From Saccoglossus kowalevskii (taxonomy: Eukaryota > Hemichordata > Enteropneusta > Harrimaniidae), in the NCBI RefSeq assembly GCF_000003605.2, contig NW_003127925.1, positions 5,153 to 21,838 on the forward strand: a stretch of DNA of 16,686 nucleotides. The letters run 5' to 3'. Made by a program: the position numbers and the translations under genes. Below are positions 1 through 9,399 of the stretch, one piece after another. A model generated the notes under the pieces. It did no database searches. It was not told where the DNA came from and saw only the letters and a list, made by a program, of their open reading frames with translations. Position 1 is the stretch's first letter. Each line of letters begins with the position of its first letter.

Positions 1-944
1 ACGGAAGTCCTTCGCAGGTTTATGGTTTCTCATATTTAAATCATCATAACTCTGAAGATAATCATTTTTTTTATTTTTATTTTCAAATTTATAATCAATA
101 TACATAACTTGATAAATACAAACACCAAAATAGGCTCTATTTAGTTCCCCTTTAAAGCGGGGGAGTCATCACCTACGCATGCGTCAGGTGGCCATAGCGT
201 GTCATTGTTTACGAACAAGCGTCTACCCATGAACCTTTACGCTTTAAGTTATCAATATGTAATTTACAACACCATGAGTACATCACGTTGTCATCACTCG
301 TCCGGCGCATTCCATGGACGAAGGTACACTGCGGTGCATACATACCAATCAATATTAATAACAATAGAACAAGAGCAGCATTTTCCATATACCGCGTGAC
401 CTAATAATGACTGACCGAGTTTACCCTCCTTAATTCCAGTCATACTATGATTGATTTGTTTGATGATGTTTGACAGTTCCATTTGACAATTGTACATAAT
501 TTATTAGATATTATCTAGTTTGAGGTTCAGTACATGTTTATTTAACGGCTCACCGGGGATACTGATATGTGCGATCAGGAGAGGGGCGTTTGTTGGTACT
601 AGAGCCCAAGATACATTGGAACTATACTGGCATGTGGACGGTCAGGGTGCGTGCGTTGATCTGGGTGTTTACCGGGTATCCTGAATAATTTACATATGGC
701 GACCACGAAACCAAATCGTCTAACGGCACTCCACTCGGCCACCGGAATAAATGTAATCATAATGCTAAGCACCTAATCGAGTTTCACTCATCTACTCGCT
801 TTAACAAACATATACAAAAAATACAAAAATTATATACGTCTATAGGTAAATGCGATGCACCTCCATAATGTAATACGTGCGTTTTAGTGGTCATCAAACT
901 ATCGCAAATATTCAATAACTATGATAATAAAAATCTACAATAAT
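1..944. other. Sequence downstream of gene A, no gene recognised
   Basis: It has short overlapping open frames only, none with recognisable protein character. The 541-760 stretch is more GC-rich than the rest. An imperfect palindrome built on ACGCATGCGT lies at 170-190, and a CCCC/GGGG inverted word lies at 147-163. The end of a neighbouring gene or an old mobile element is possible but not demonstrable. Confidence 0.5.
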
Positions 945-964
945 TTTATTTATTTTGATTTATT
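945..964 (-). promoter_or_regulatory. Poly(A) signals of gene A, one overlapping the stop codon
   Basis: On the minus strand AATAAA occurs at 964-959, where its TAA is the gene A stop codon (GAA TAA ATC), and again at 950-945, nine bases after the stop codon. Use of either would give a 3' untranslated region of a few tens of bases. The hexamers are seen directly; their use is inferred. Confidence 0.5.
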
Positions 965-3900
965 CTTCCATTGCCGCGATTTTCTCAACAGCCGCTTGCA
1001 GGAATAACTTTATTTGTACCATATTTCGATCTGCCCATATAATGTTGGTCTCCACTCTCTGTACGGCTCTGTAGAAGTCGTTGGCGCTCTCGCCCGGCAT
1101 ATCGTAATACTTTGCACCAAATGCATTGAGCTGAGAAATCAAGATATGATTACCAAGTTAGTTACAGTGCAGAGGTAACAATAAGTCAATCAACGTAATA
1201 ATGACAAAGATGGACACACTTTTGACTATTTATCTTAAATCTAAACTTAAATTGAGTCGTAAACATAATAGTGTTTGTTCATGATGACTACGAGGGCGCA
1301 CTGGCACAATTACTAATATATGCTGTTAATTCGATTTGCACAGGTAATATCCGTGTGCAATATCGAAAAAAAAAGATAAATGTGTCCACAATGATTCTGT
1401 CAGTAAAATTTGCGAAAATAATTTCTCCAATATACATATCAGTTACATTGATAAATGTGCGTCCATACGTTTATGACCAACATACCTTTAAAAGGTCATT
1501 CTCTGTGTTCATTTTACTTGCAAATGACCATACAAGGTCAAAGGCTGCAACTGAATTGCTAGAATAAAAGCAATGTGTGAAGATGTATAATTACTATAAT
1601 CTGAACTACTGACTATACTATTGGTAGAGTGATATAGGCCGTCGCACCTGTTAGCATTTCACGAGCACAGTGGATGGTTGGCAAGAAGCCGTCGCCCCTA
1701 ATTTGTTGCCAACTGAAACAGCAATTGGATGCCTATCAGAGGTACAGCCAGTATGATATCGTATCAATAACGATATGTTGTCAAACGGGCGACAATCTTA
1801 CATTCAGAGCCAGCAATGTTAACCGTGTTTATAATAACTACTCATCGGCTATATTGTATCTGATTTTGTTAATCTGAGTTTTGTCCAGCTACTACCATAC
1901 GTTCTGCCCATTTACTAAAAAGTACAAACGATGTTAGTATCCAACAGTCGAGAGCTTTGCTGATTTGTGTTGTATTGTCACACAGTATACATTTGTATCA
2001 TGCTATGTCCGAATCTAGCCTGATCTGATTGGCTGAAGCAAGGTCTTATATCTGGCGCTAGAAGACCTGTGATTATACTCCTAAACTGAATAAAATGGCT
2101 TAAATATCTAACTGGCTCAAGTTCACACGACTTTGAGCTCTACTCATAGTGATTGCGGGTGTATGATCAACTTATCAAAACAGGGAAAACTGGTACAAGT
2201 AATAATACGAAAAATGTATTAGAATGCCTGTTTACACAAATAAACCCCCCACATCCACGTGGAAATTATTATATCTGGTGAAAGTCGGGGTAATATGTTT
2301 TCAAAAATATCAGAAATTTACACATGGCAACGATATATAAACAACCAGTTTGTAGCATATTTCTTGTGCAAAAATGTTATAATGTGGCTATAACCGGTGC
2401 TAGTGGGTATTCGGTAGAGGATATAACCCCTCTGTAGGAGAACGCGAGGTGACTACCTGCACCAAATATGCACATTTTCCCTTAAATGAGTCCTATATCT
2501 GCTACCAAATAAATGCCATCTCTCGCCTTTTATGACAATAAATAACGAGCATCTTCATCGTCTTTCATTCTCTAAATATACATGTACTCTCAGCGGAAAA
2601 AAGGCATTCCTTTTATCAGATTGTGAGCTAATGCTGAACATGTAAACAAATATACGTCACCATGCGACATCATTTCTCATTTCAGACATCATATCTGGTT
2701 ATCAGCGCGTCACTTATTCGTGATTAGTCTGCTATTGTCCTGATTATGGTACGCCTTATATCTGTCGCTATGTTATGAATTATGTATGTGTGCATTATGA
2801 CAATGCGTAATGTTGCTACACAATAACATGTTACTTTACCTCTCATGCAAGGTGTCGAAATATTTCATGGTGAAATCCCATGCTAAATCAAAGCCTAGAC
2901 CAGAGTTGTCTCGAACATATCCTATGGTAGAGGTGACACTCAGTGATTCATCGTCCATTGCTTTCTCCATGTACCTGGAAGTCAAAACGAGCGTATGTAA
3001 CAACGTGGTGATATAACGTACATGTGACCATTTAAAGACCTTAGTGTATAATGTGTTATATTTACATATTTAGCGTCCATGGTTGCCTGCTGCAGGCCAA
3101 CGCAGATTGGAGACGACTTCGTTCTTCGGTGTCATTCATCTGTCTCTTGTATGCAAATGCCCATTCCGCGTCACCGCCATATCGAATTGATGTGCAGTAG
3201 ACGGTACTTCTCATATTCTCTTCGATTCTGTGAAATCGGAATACAAATGTATTTTATTCTATGTCCTATTCACCAATAGTCTCTAGTTATTTTACCAGGA
3301 ACATCGGGTGGCTGTGCAATACCAGTGATAATACATGTACTGATTCGAAACGGTCCTGGTGCATATCATTATTTTAATTCATTTTAGGGAATCGCATTTA
3401 TTTCAAAGATTTTAGCAAGATACAATAAACTAACTCACTTATTATCATCGGGATTTTCCATCCAATATTGGTACTGTGTAGATGCCTCAGTTATGCAGTC
3501 GACTAGACTATAAGAACATGCCGTCTGTGTGGTGTCGAGAATACGATAGCTGAAATATCAAGACATGTTCATTATCACATACTGTGTACGTAAATGCATG
3601 TGCGTGAGTTTTTTTTTTGTTCCTCGGAGCAACACGTCGCACTCCTCTGCTCTGTACATGTCAACTGCTCGTTGAATAATATGATACCGAGTTGAAAAAC
3701 AGCCATACTCACTAGTCAATCTCTTCAGCGTAATTTTCGAAACCCCATCCTAAACTGTTGTAGTTTGGCGTCACTAAATGACGGACATATTTCTGCAAGA
3801 AATTCACTGTGTGGTTAAGTATTTGGTGCAAAGGATAAATGTTATAACGACAGTTCCGAAAATGACATTGTCAACATGGTACACTACGGTTCGACTGTTG

Positions 3901-6900
3901 GACTGTGTCTTAACACTTACCTCGAACATACCGTAGGTAGACGTCCTCCAGATCATGTACTTTGTATACCACTGGTCAGCTACAAACGCCTGCCATGGAC
4001 TGTATTCGATCTCATTGTCAAGATATTCCATAGCTTCCAAGGCAATCACGTGATCTAGGTACAGCGCCTCACCGAGAGTAAAGGCATCGTCGATGAGGTG
4101 TACGCGATTGCGAACTGGAAGAACCTGTCGTTGTATTTGAAAAGTTTTTAATACACAAAAACATGTAATGATATTTGAATCCTGTAAAACATTCAGAAAT
4201 TAGCCCCCCCCCCTGTAATGGGACTTACATCTAACATTAATGCTAATTGTATCTATATTATTGGATTCCTTAACCATGGAAACATGTATTCGGCGTTTGA
4301 AATTATACTTATATACCGTGGCATCAAAAACTACATCGCTAGCAACATTCAATAGATTGGCCATTACGCCAAAGACAACCTCTCGTTAACATTTTATGAA
4401 AATCAAATCATAAAATAATTCCCGACATTGTTGTTCCCGTGGCAACCATATCTGAATTTACATTTTTGTTTCAATTGGTTCATATAAATGGTGATTTCTC
4501 GTGAAAATTCCAATTGAACCCATCCATAATTTTTTAAGTTATAAACAAGAAATCATTCTCCAAATTACTGTTTCGTGCCAACCGAGTTAACATCTCAACC
4601 AACATTCTTGAATCTAAGAATTTAATTTAATTAATTTAATGAGTTATAAATGACATAAATTCCAGAATGTTGTTTCTATTGTAACCTATCTGAATCTTGG
4701 CCCATGTCTAATCTGTTGGTTTGTATTATGAGCAACTCCTGAAAATTTTATGAGAATCCAAACAAAAAATCACACCAGAACCTGATGTTACCATGGAAAC
4801 CAAATCCACATTTCTACCAACATGTAATCGAGTAGTCCGTTTGAAGGGCAACCGCTCTCGACGATTTCATGATAATCCATCTTTATGCTTTTGAGGTAGA
4901 AATAATTTTCAAACATTGGTAACAACATCCACGTCTGCACCAAAGTCCAATCTACTGTCCCCGTGGTTATGGTACCCCTGATAATTCCTTGAAAATTCGT
5001 CTATAGGGCTTTGAGTTAATGAATAAATACTCATTCGCAAAATTGCTGTATCCATGGTAACCGTACCCATATCTGTACCAGAATTGAATTGGTTCGTGCT
5101 TGTATCTGAAGCAACCCTCATAGACATTTAATGAGAATCGATCCATAACTTTTTATCCTGTTAATTAACAAATAACCAAACAAACAAATCTTTGGCTGAC
5201 GTAAATTAGATAGTTTTTAAAAAAATGACTTGGTTGAATGTTATCTTAACGAACTCACTTCGTGGTCATTCAACAGCTGTATAATCAGTTTCCTCCAGTT
5301 ATCGGTGTCATAATTGACTCGTATGAACGTGGTTTGGTTGATATTTGCAATATACCAATTTACATTAGTTGCGCCCTCTATCTCAATCGTGCCTGAGGAA
5401 AAGAAATATTTCAGAGATAATTATGTCTTTTATGTCATTGTATTTGTTTTACCCAGTGGAGAAATATCTAACCCATGCTAGTTACCATCGTAGGAGATGT
5501 GGTCATATTTCAAATATTTGCTCTAACAATTTTGAAAATCGTTTTTTTTATACCTCCGGTTTTATGTAGCCATGTTCTTTTTGGCATGTCAAAGTTCAAT
5601 TCTGCTTCGTGTGTGTAGGTTAAAGGAATGTGCCATACGTATCTGCTCAGAGAAACAAAAACAAAATTTGGGTAAATAAAATCACACAATAAAATGACAT
5701 ATTCAAATTCGGTAATATTTGTTTAAACAGTATTGATTTTATACGTCCTGACTTGATTACCCTAACTGTGGTAACCCTGGGTCTTCTTGTGGTTCATCGT
5801 TCGGATCAAGTAGGAAATGCTCTTGTTCAGCTGTAACTAAATTGGTCGCTGTTCTCGTCAAAGTCACAACAGGAAAACCCATCTGTAGAACCCACGTGTC
5901 CATTATATCTTTCATATCATAGCCTAGAGTTTCTTTCATGCTCACTCCCAAATGAGCGTCAACAGTCTAAACAGTTAAAAAATATCCTAATCATTAACGA
6001 TAACACATTTTAACCGTAGTTTACGGTATATATTGGTACTCCAGTACTACATTTAAAGTTGCACACAATGAAACAATAACATGAATATTTCCTTCACAAT
6101 CACAACTTTTCTGTACACATGGAAATTCAACATACTTCAGTTAACGCCATCCATAGATCATCTGTGATTGTGTTGTTCCATTCATGTCTATGTAAATAAT
6201 TACGTAAACCATCAAACAGCAAATCTTGAGTCAGGAAGTCAGCCATCATATTAATTAAAGAGCCACCCTAGACAGAAGGACATAGAATTATTCAACGAAA
6301 TATGTGTCCTTGATTTAGATGATAATAGTTACTTCTGATAATAAAATAATTGATGTCTAGGATACTTGAATCTTTATTACTATTAGAATAGTACCTTTTC
6401 ATATATCATTCTACCAACGGTTCTCTCCGCACTCACAGGTGTTGAGGTGCCGGTTTGATCAACTCTCATTGCCCGGTAGGTTACATCCTTCAGAAACAGT
6501 TGGTCAAACTAGGGAAGATGAAAGCATTGCATTCTGTTTACCGTAATACGATCTATATGCATAGACCAAGAGTATGCTTATATAATTAGAAAACAGTTCA
6601 CTACTGATTGTTAGCCAGTGTGTGCGGGATAATATCACTGGGATTAAATCTCGTTCACATTTTTGAAGTCGACAAATTCCTTAAGTTATACTAAACAAAA
6701 CTTACTGTATAAAAGCCAGATACTGAGTAATCTAATCCATAGTTTTCGAAATAAGTAGCAAATCCTTCATTAAGCCATAGATCGTTCCACCATTCCATTG
6801 TAACGGCGTTTCCATACCACTGTAATCATAATTGTACATCATTATTTACACATTGCGTCAAAATAGTTAATACATTTTACGAACATCAACGTCTATACAT

Positions 6901-9239
6901 TTACCCACAGTCCCTCAACACCGGTATTGAAGGATTGTGATTTACCATATGTGCCAATTCATGTGCAATTACGCCCGCTACGCCCTGCTTTCTACTAGGC
7001 GTGTAGTCACGTGGGTTGTAAATGATGTACTTCTCACGGTACAGAATCAAACCCCAATTCTCCATAGCGCCTGGTGAAAACACTGGCAACGCCGGCATGT
7101 CTGAAATGTGATGAAAACGTTATTGGACAACATTCGTCATTCTCATTGCAGCATTCAAAAATCATAGTTTGCGCGATGTAAACACAAGCACTATACACAC
7201 CCGTCTTTGTCATATGGAACGGCATGTTCCATAAGTCTTCGAACATTGACATTTGGTCCATACCGGTATACAGAGCATACTCAGTGTCTTCAATGAGCGA
7301 TGGCTGAGAGCAAACCCCAAACTGTATAAAAATGTAATAATATTGCTATTTAATGGTACACAATGGATCAAATACATCTCACCAATGTCTCCGATAACTA
7401 CAATCACAAATCCCATATACAGTCACACCGTAATTCGAAGTGTTTTTTTTTTAATTTTAAACATTGATGCGTCATATTTTTTCGATAAACTAAGTATTGA
7501 TGCTTACAAATATGTTGTTTCTTGATGTATTATAGATACATTCCCAGTCACCTATGGTATATGCATTCAAATAACTAGACATCAGAACTGTCTTGTTATA
7601 TTCAGTCTCAATCCATCCTTCTAAATAAGTACCATTCCTGACAACCTCTGTGTTGGCCAATGCAATACGACCCGGTCGATAAATCAGAGTAGTGGTGAAC
7701 GTTGCCTTCAGTGCTGGTTCATCGAAGCATGGGAAGGCAGAACGTGCACGGCGTGATTCAAATTGAGTTGCCGCAAATATTCTGAAATATTTACGTGGTA
7801 TTGTATATGATTGTTTATTACCCGTATACTTAAGAGCAAGGTCAAGTCTAGGATTTTAACATCAATTGTATAGAAACCATGTGTTACTCAACTGAACTGA
7901 ATAGACCTTAACCCGCTTCATTCGTGGACAGGTGTCACGTGTTACATCGTGTTCGGACCATTCATCGTGCTTTAGGTAAAAATACTAGATAGGCACACGA
8001 CCTGCTTGAATAAGCATTTTGTCGTGTCTTCTGGGCTTGCGGCCCTTTGAAGTATGTATTCCATGTACATTAGTACATTATTCATAGTTACTTTTGCCAC
8101 CCATTATATGTAAGTTTGAATTGTATTGACTCTACACTACACTCATCTTAAGAGCAATTGACCATCGTTGTTTTTTATTGAATTGTAAAATTCGTTGTTA
8201 TCCGTTGGTATGATATCAGTGTGTTAAATTTCGAGTTTATATCTCAATATAACATCTGTGACAAGCATCTTTAAAGTGTAAGACTTTTAAACTTACGTTA
8301 TACTTGTTTTATGAGATTATTGAACTCTGCTGAGTCATATAACAAACTACACCAAGTTGGCAGATATATGGGTAATAAATATGAAATGAGCATGTCACAT
8401 GACCGGCCTAGATTTAAAAGGAGATGTGACAGGAAGATTCTGTCCGATTGCGTTCTGATAAGAATTATGGGGTACGCTAAACGAGTACCGAGGTCACACG
8501 GACAGTATGGCAAACATGACAGTAATGTAGCTCCAAATTCGTAAGGAAAAATTTGTTGCTTACTTCCTACAAATTTAGCTGATTTGCATATTCATAAATT
8601 AAAATCTACTTACTTCTCTTCTCCGTTCTCTGTATATTTGGCGTGGTAGAATCCGTAGTAATCTGTCTGATTTAAAGTACCCGTATGAGTGAAACGTATT
8701 CTATACTCCCGTCCGACTTCCAATTTCTGTGATAGCTTGATGACGTAAAACTCATTTTCGGAGACTGCTTCTGTGGTTGAGACAGGAATCTGCTGGTCAT
8801 TGTCTGTTTGAGAAATTTCACAGCTGTGGACAGTCATCGTTCGTATATGCACAGTGATTTCGTCTGTTGCTTCTTCACAGATCGCGTAAATATCAGTCTC
8901 ACCGTCAATATCGAGATATTTGTCACCGTCTAATTGTTCATCAAGATAGACCTTTAGTTTAACATCATAGTGATATGGAATCACAGTAGCCGGTAACCTG
9001 GCTTCTGGTACTGGGTCAGTTGTTGGGATGTCAACAGGTGTTGGCATCTTGATCGTTTCTGGGTCATCTGGTAACTCAATTTGGGTCACTTCACACTCTC
9101 TATCGGGAACAAAATACGCCAGCAACACAGCACCAGTGAGAATTATAAGGGCAACTGCAACCAGAATGTAAATAGTGGTCTTCTTAACGACCCAACCATC
9201 ACTCGGTGGTTTCTCATCACTGAGATTCAGATTCGACAT
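960..9239 (-). CDS. Gene A: aminopeptidase N-like M1 zinc metallopeptidase, complete, 17 coding exons
   Basis: Predicted type II membrane ectoenzyme that removes N-terminal residues from peptides. Coding exons in transcription order: 9239-8614, 7781-7508, 7321-7201, 7100-6946, 6819-6706, 6508-6395, 6267-6136, 5966-5761, 5642-5554, 5392-5259, 4124-3921, 3792-3713, 3549-3439, 3227-3066, 2974-2840, 1558-1486, 1130-960. All introns are GT-AG and all phases close, giving 2901 nt including the stop, or 966 residues, close to vertebrate aminopeptidase N. Visible landmarks: membrane anchor about 21-43, PCFDEPA at 226-232, GAMEN at 351-355, HELAH at 387-391, zinc ligand E410, catalytic Y466, and cysteines C761, C768, C798 and C832 in the C-terminal domain where the family has two disulfides. 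N-glycosylation sequons include N190, N258, N271 and N293. The start is the first ATG, directly ahead of a basic-hydrophobic anchor. Family assignment is very secure. One-to-one orthology with ANPEP is not established, so no symbol is given. Individual splice sites were read by eye. Confidence 0.96.
1131..1485. other. Gene A intron 16 (355 bases), no recognised content
   Basis: Bounded by donor GTATGT after 1486 and acceptor TTTCTCAG before 1130. It is AT-rich, with an A tract near 1367-1375. No repeat or gene recognised. The homologous intron of gene B is 765 bases. Confidence 0.7.
1559..2839. other. Gene A intron 15 (1281 bases), enlarged relative to gene B
   Basis: The homologous intron of gene B (14523-14835) has 313 bases, so about 970 bases differ. 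No coding segment is recognisable inside. It holds several short hairpins (GTTGGCAA/TTGCCAAC at 1677-1713, ATATCGT/ACGATAT at 1756-1776, AGGTCTT/AAGACCT at 2041-2068) and a 16-base word repeated with one mismatch (2045-2060 and 2755-2770). This suggests decayed mobile sequence, but no complete element is visible. Confidence 0.45.
4274..5185. repeat. Degenerate tandem repeat array in intron 10 of gene A
   Basis: About seven diverged units start with a CCATGG-(T/A)AAC-like block at 4274, 4437, 4574, 4676, 4791, 4914 and 5052, a spacing of roughly 100-165 bases. Better units continue with a CTGAATTT/TGTACC block, then TTGGTT, then TGAAAATT or TTTATGAGAATC, then ATCCATAACTTTTT, then an A-rich AACAAATAACC stretch. 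The array ends in a CAAA-rich tract near 5165-5190. Gene B's matching intron (16047-16147) is only 101 bases and has none of it, so the array was probably inserted in A or lost from B. The unit resembles internal repeats of non-autonomous elements common in marine invertebrates, but I cannot name a family. Confidence 0.7.
6395..6508 (-). CDS. Gene A exon 6: catalytic tyrosine region
   Basis: Residues 431-468. It ends MIYEK, which joins GGSLINMM from exon 7 (6267-6136). This corresponds to the family block in which a tyrosine stabilises the reaction intermediate, so Y466 (nt 6403-6401) is the predicted catalytic tyrosine. With exons 4 and 5 this completes the set of residues needed for activity. 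Confidence 0.93.
6706..6819 (-). CDS. Gene A exon 5: third zinc ligand
   Basis: Residues 393-430, beginning [21 protein letters not shown]410 (nt 6768-6766) is the third zinc ligand, exactly 18 residues after H391. Acceptor is ACAG before 6819 and donor is GTAAGT at 6705-6700. The exon is 114 nt and in phase 0 at both ends. Confidence 0.95.
6946..7100 (-). CDS. Gene A exon 4: GAMEN and HEXXH catalytic exon
   Basis: Residues 341-392. GAMEN (351-355, nt 7071-7057) binds the free N-terminus of the substrate in this family. HELAH (387-391, nt 6963-6949) provides two zinc-binding histidines and the general-base glutamate E388. The exon ends after CATATG with donor GTAAAT, so the signature HELAHMWYGN is split between exons 4 and 5. 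Residue 392 is Met, where vertebrate aminopeptidase N has Gln; both occur in the family. Confidence 0.96.
7508..7781 (-). CDS. Gene A exon 2: M1 N-terminal domain with PCFDEP motif
   Basis: Residues 209-300. It contains ATQFE (213-217) and [14 protein letters not shown] (224-237), the most conserved block of the M1 N-terminal domain, then [13 protein letters not shown] (277-289), equivalent to the vertebrate segment ending the domain. The donor is TTT|GTAAGC (7507-7502), not the earlier GT inside ATAGGTGACT. Only the later donor leaves phase 0, which exon 3 needs, and it also supplies the roughly ten residues the family has here. Confidence 0.9.
7782..8613. other. Gene A intron 1 (832 bases), no recognised content
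   Basis: Separates the anchor exon from the first catalytic-core exon. Donor is GTAAGT and acceptor is ATTTCAG. Open frames on both strands near 8298-8544 overlap each other and show no protein character, so I treat them as chance. A first intron can hold enhancers, but nothing specific is visible. Confidence 0.6.
8614..9239 (-). CDS. Gene A exon 1: cytoplasmic tail, membrane anchor, stalk and start of M1 N-terminal domain
   Basis: Codes for residues 1-208 plus two bases of codon 209. A short cytoplasmic tail (1-20) ends in WVVKK. A hydrophobic segment at about 21-43 (nt 9179-9111) is followed by an acidic, Pro/Thr-rich stalk to about 80. From [13 protein letters not shown] (81-93) the sequence matches the first beta strand of M1 peptidases. 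The tail of the exon carries the NQTDYYGFY motif typical of the family just before the ENG turn. Donor reads GAA|GTAAGT at 8613-8608. The lack of any cleavable signal before the anchor implies a type II orientation with the catalytic domain outside the cell. Confidence 0.95.
9111..9179 (-). other. Signal-anchor transmembrane segment of gene A (residues about 21-43)
   Basis: An uninterrupted run rich in Ile, Leu, Val and Ala, preceded by two lysines (residues 19-20) and followed by the acidic segment VPDRECE. The positive-inside rule and the family precedent give a cytosolic N-terminus and an extracellular enzyme. Exact ends are approximate. Confidence 0.88.
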
Positions 9240-9386
9240 CTTCCTGAAAAATACTCTCTCTCTCTCGAGATAATCCGCGACAAAGTTTGGGATAGAAATT
9301 ATTTGAAAGCCAGACAGAGTGGCTGCTGCCGTCGTCGTTGATGTCAGCGAAATGACGGCGAGGAGCTGGGCGCACTGAAGTGTCTT
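9240..9386 (-). other. Probable 5' leader of gene A
   Basis: This is more GC-rich than the surroundings and has no upstream ATG on the minus strand. A CT/GA microsatellite lies at 9254-9266. TTTTTCAG at 9251-9244 followed by GAAGATG could be a 3' splice site just before the start codon, in which case the leader would include an upstream non-coding exon. Confidence 0.4.
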
Positions 9387-9394
9387 CTTATAAG
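9387..9394 (-). promoter_or_regulatory. Possible TATA element of gene A
   Basis: The palindrome CTTATAAG lies about 150 bases upstream of the ATG. No ATG occurs on the minus strand between it and the start codon. A TCAGTG initiator-like word sits at 9378-9373, but only 16 bases away, which is too close for normal TATA spacing. It is a candidate only, because transcription evidence is absent and AT-rich sequence makes such words common. Confidence 0.25.
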
Positions 9395-9399
9395 TAACT

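Noticed and set aside
7383-7400. A short frame encoding VIGDI with plausible AG and GT borders in intron 2, resembling the conserved IGD segment
   Set aside because: Including it leaves phase 1 and breaks the frame into exon 3. The IGDW segment is already encoded in exon 2 when the GTAAGC donor at 7507 is used, which closes all phases.
7544-7551. Earlier candidate donor (ATAG|GTGACT) for gene A exon 2
   Set aside because: It would exit in phase 1 while exon 3 requires phase 0, and would delete about 15 residues the family has at this position.
8298-8544. Overlapping open frames on both strands in intron 1 of gene A
   Set aside because: They mirror each other, lack family features and sit inside a well-defined intron.
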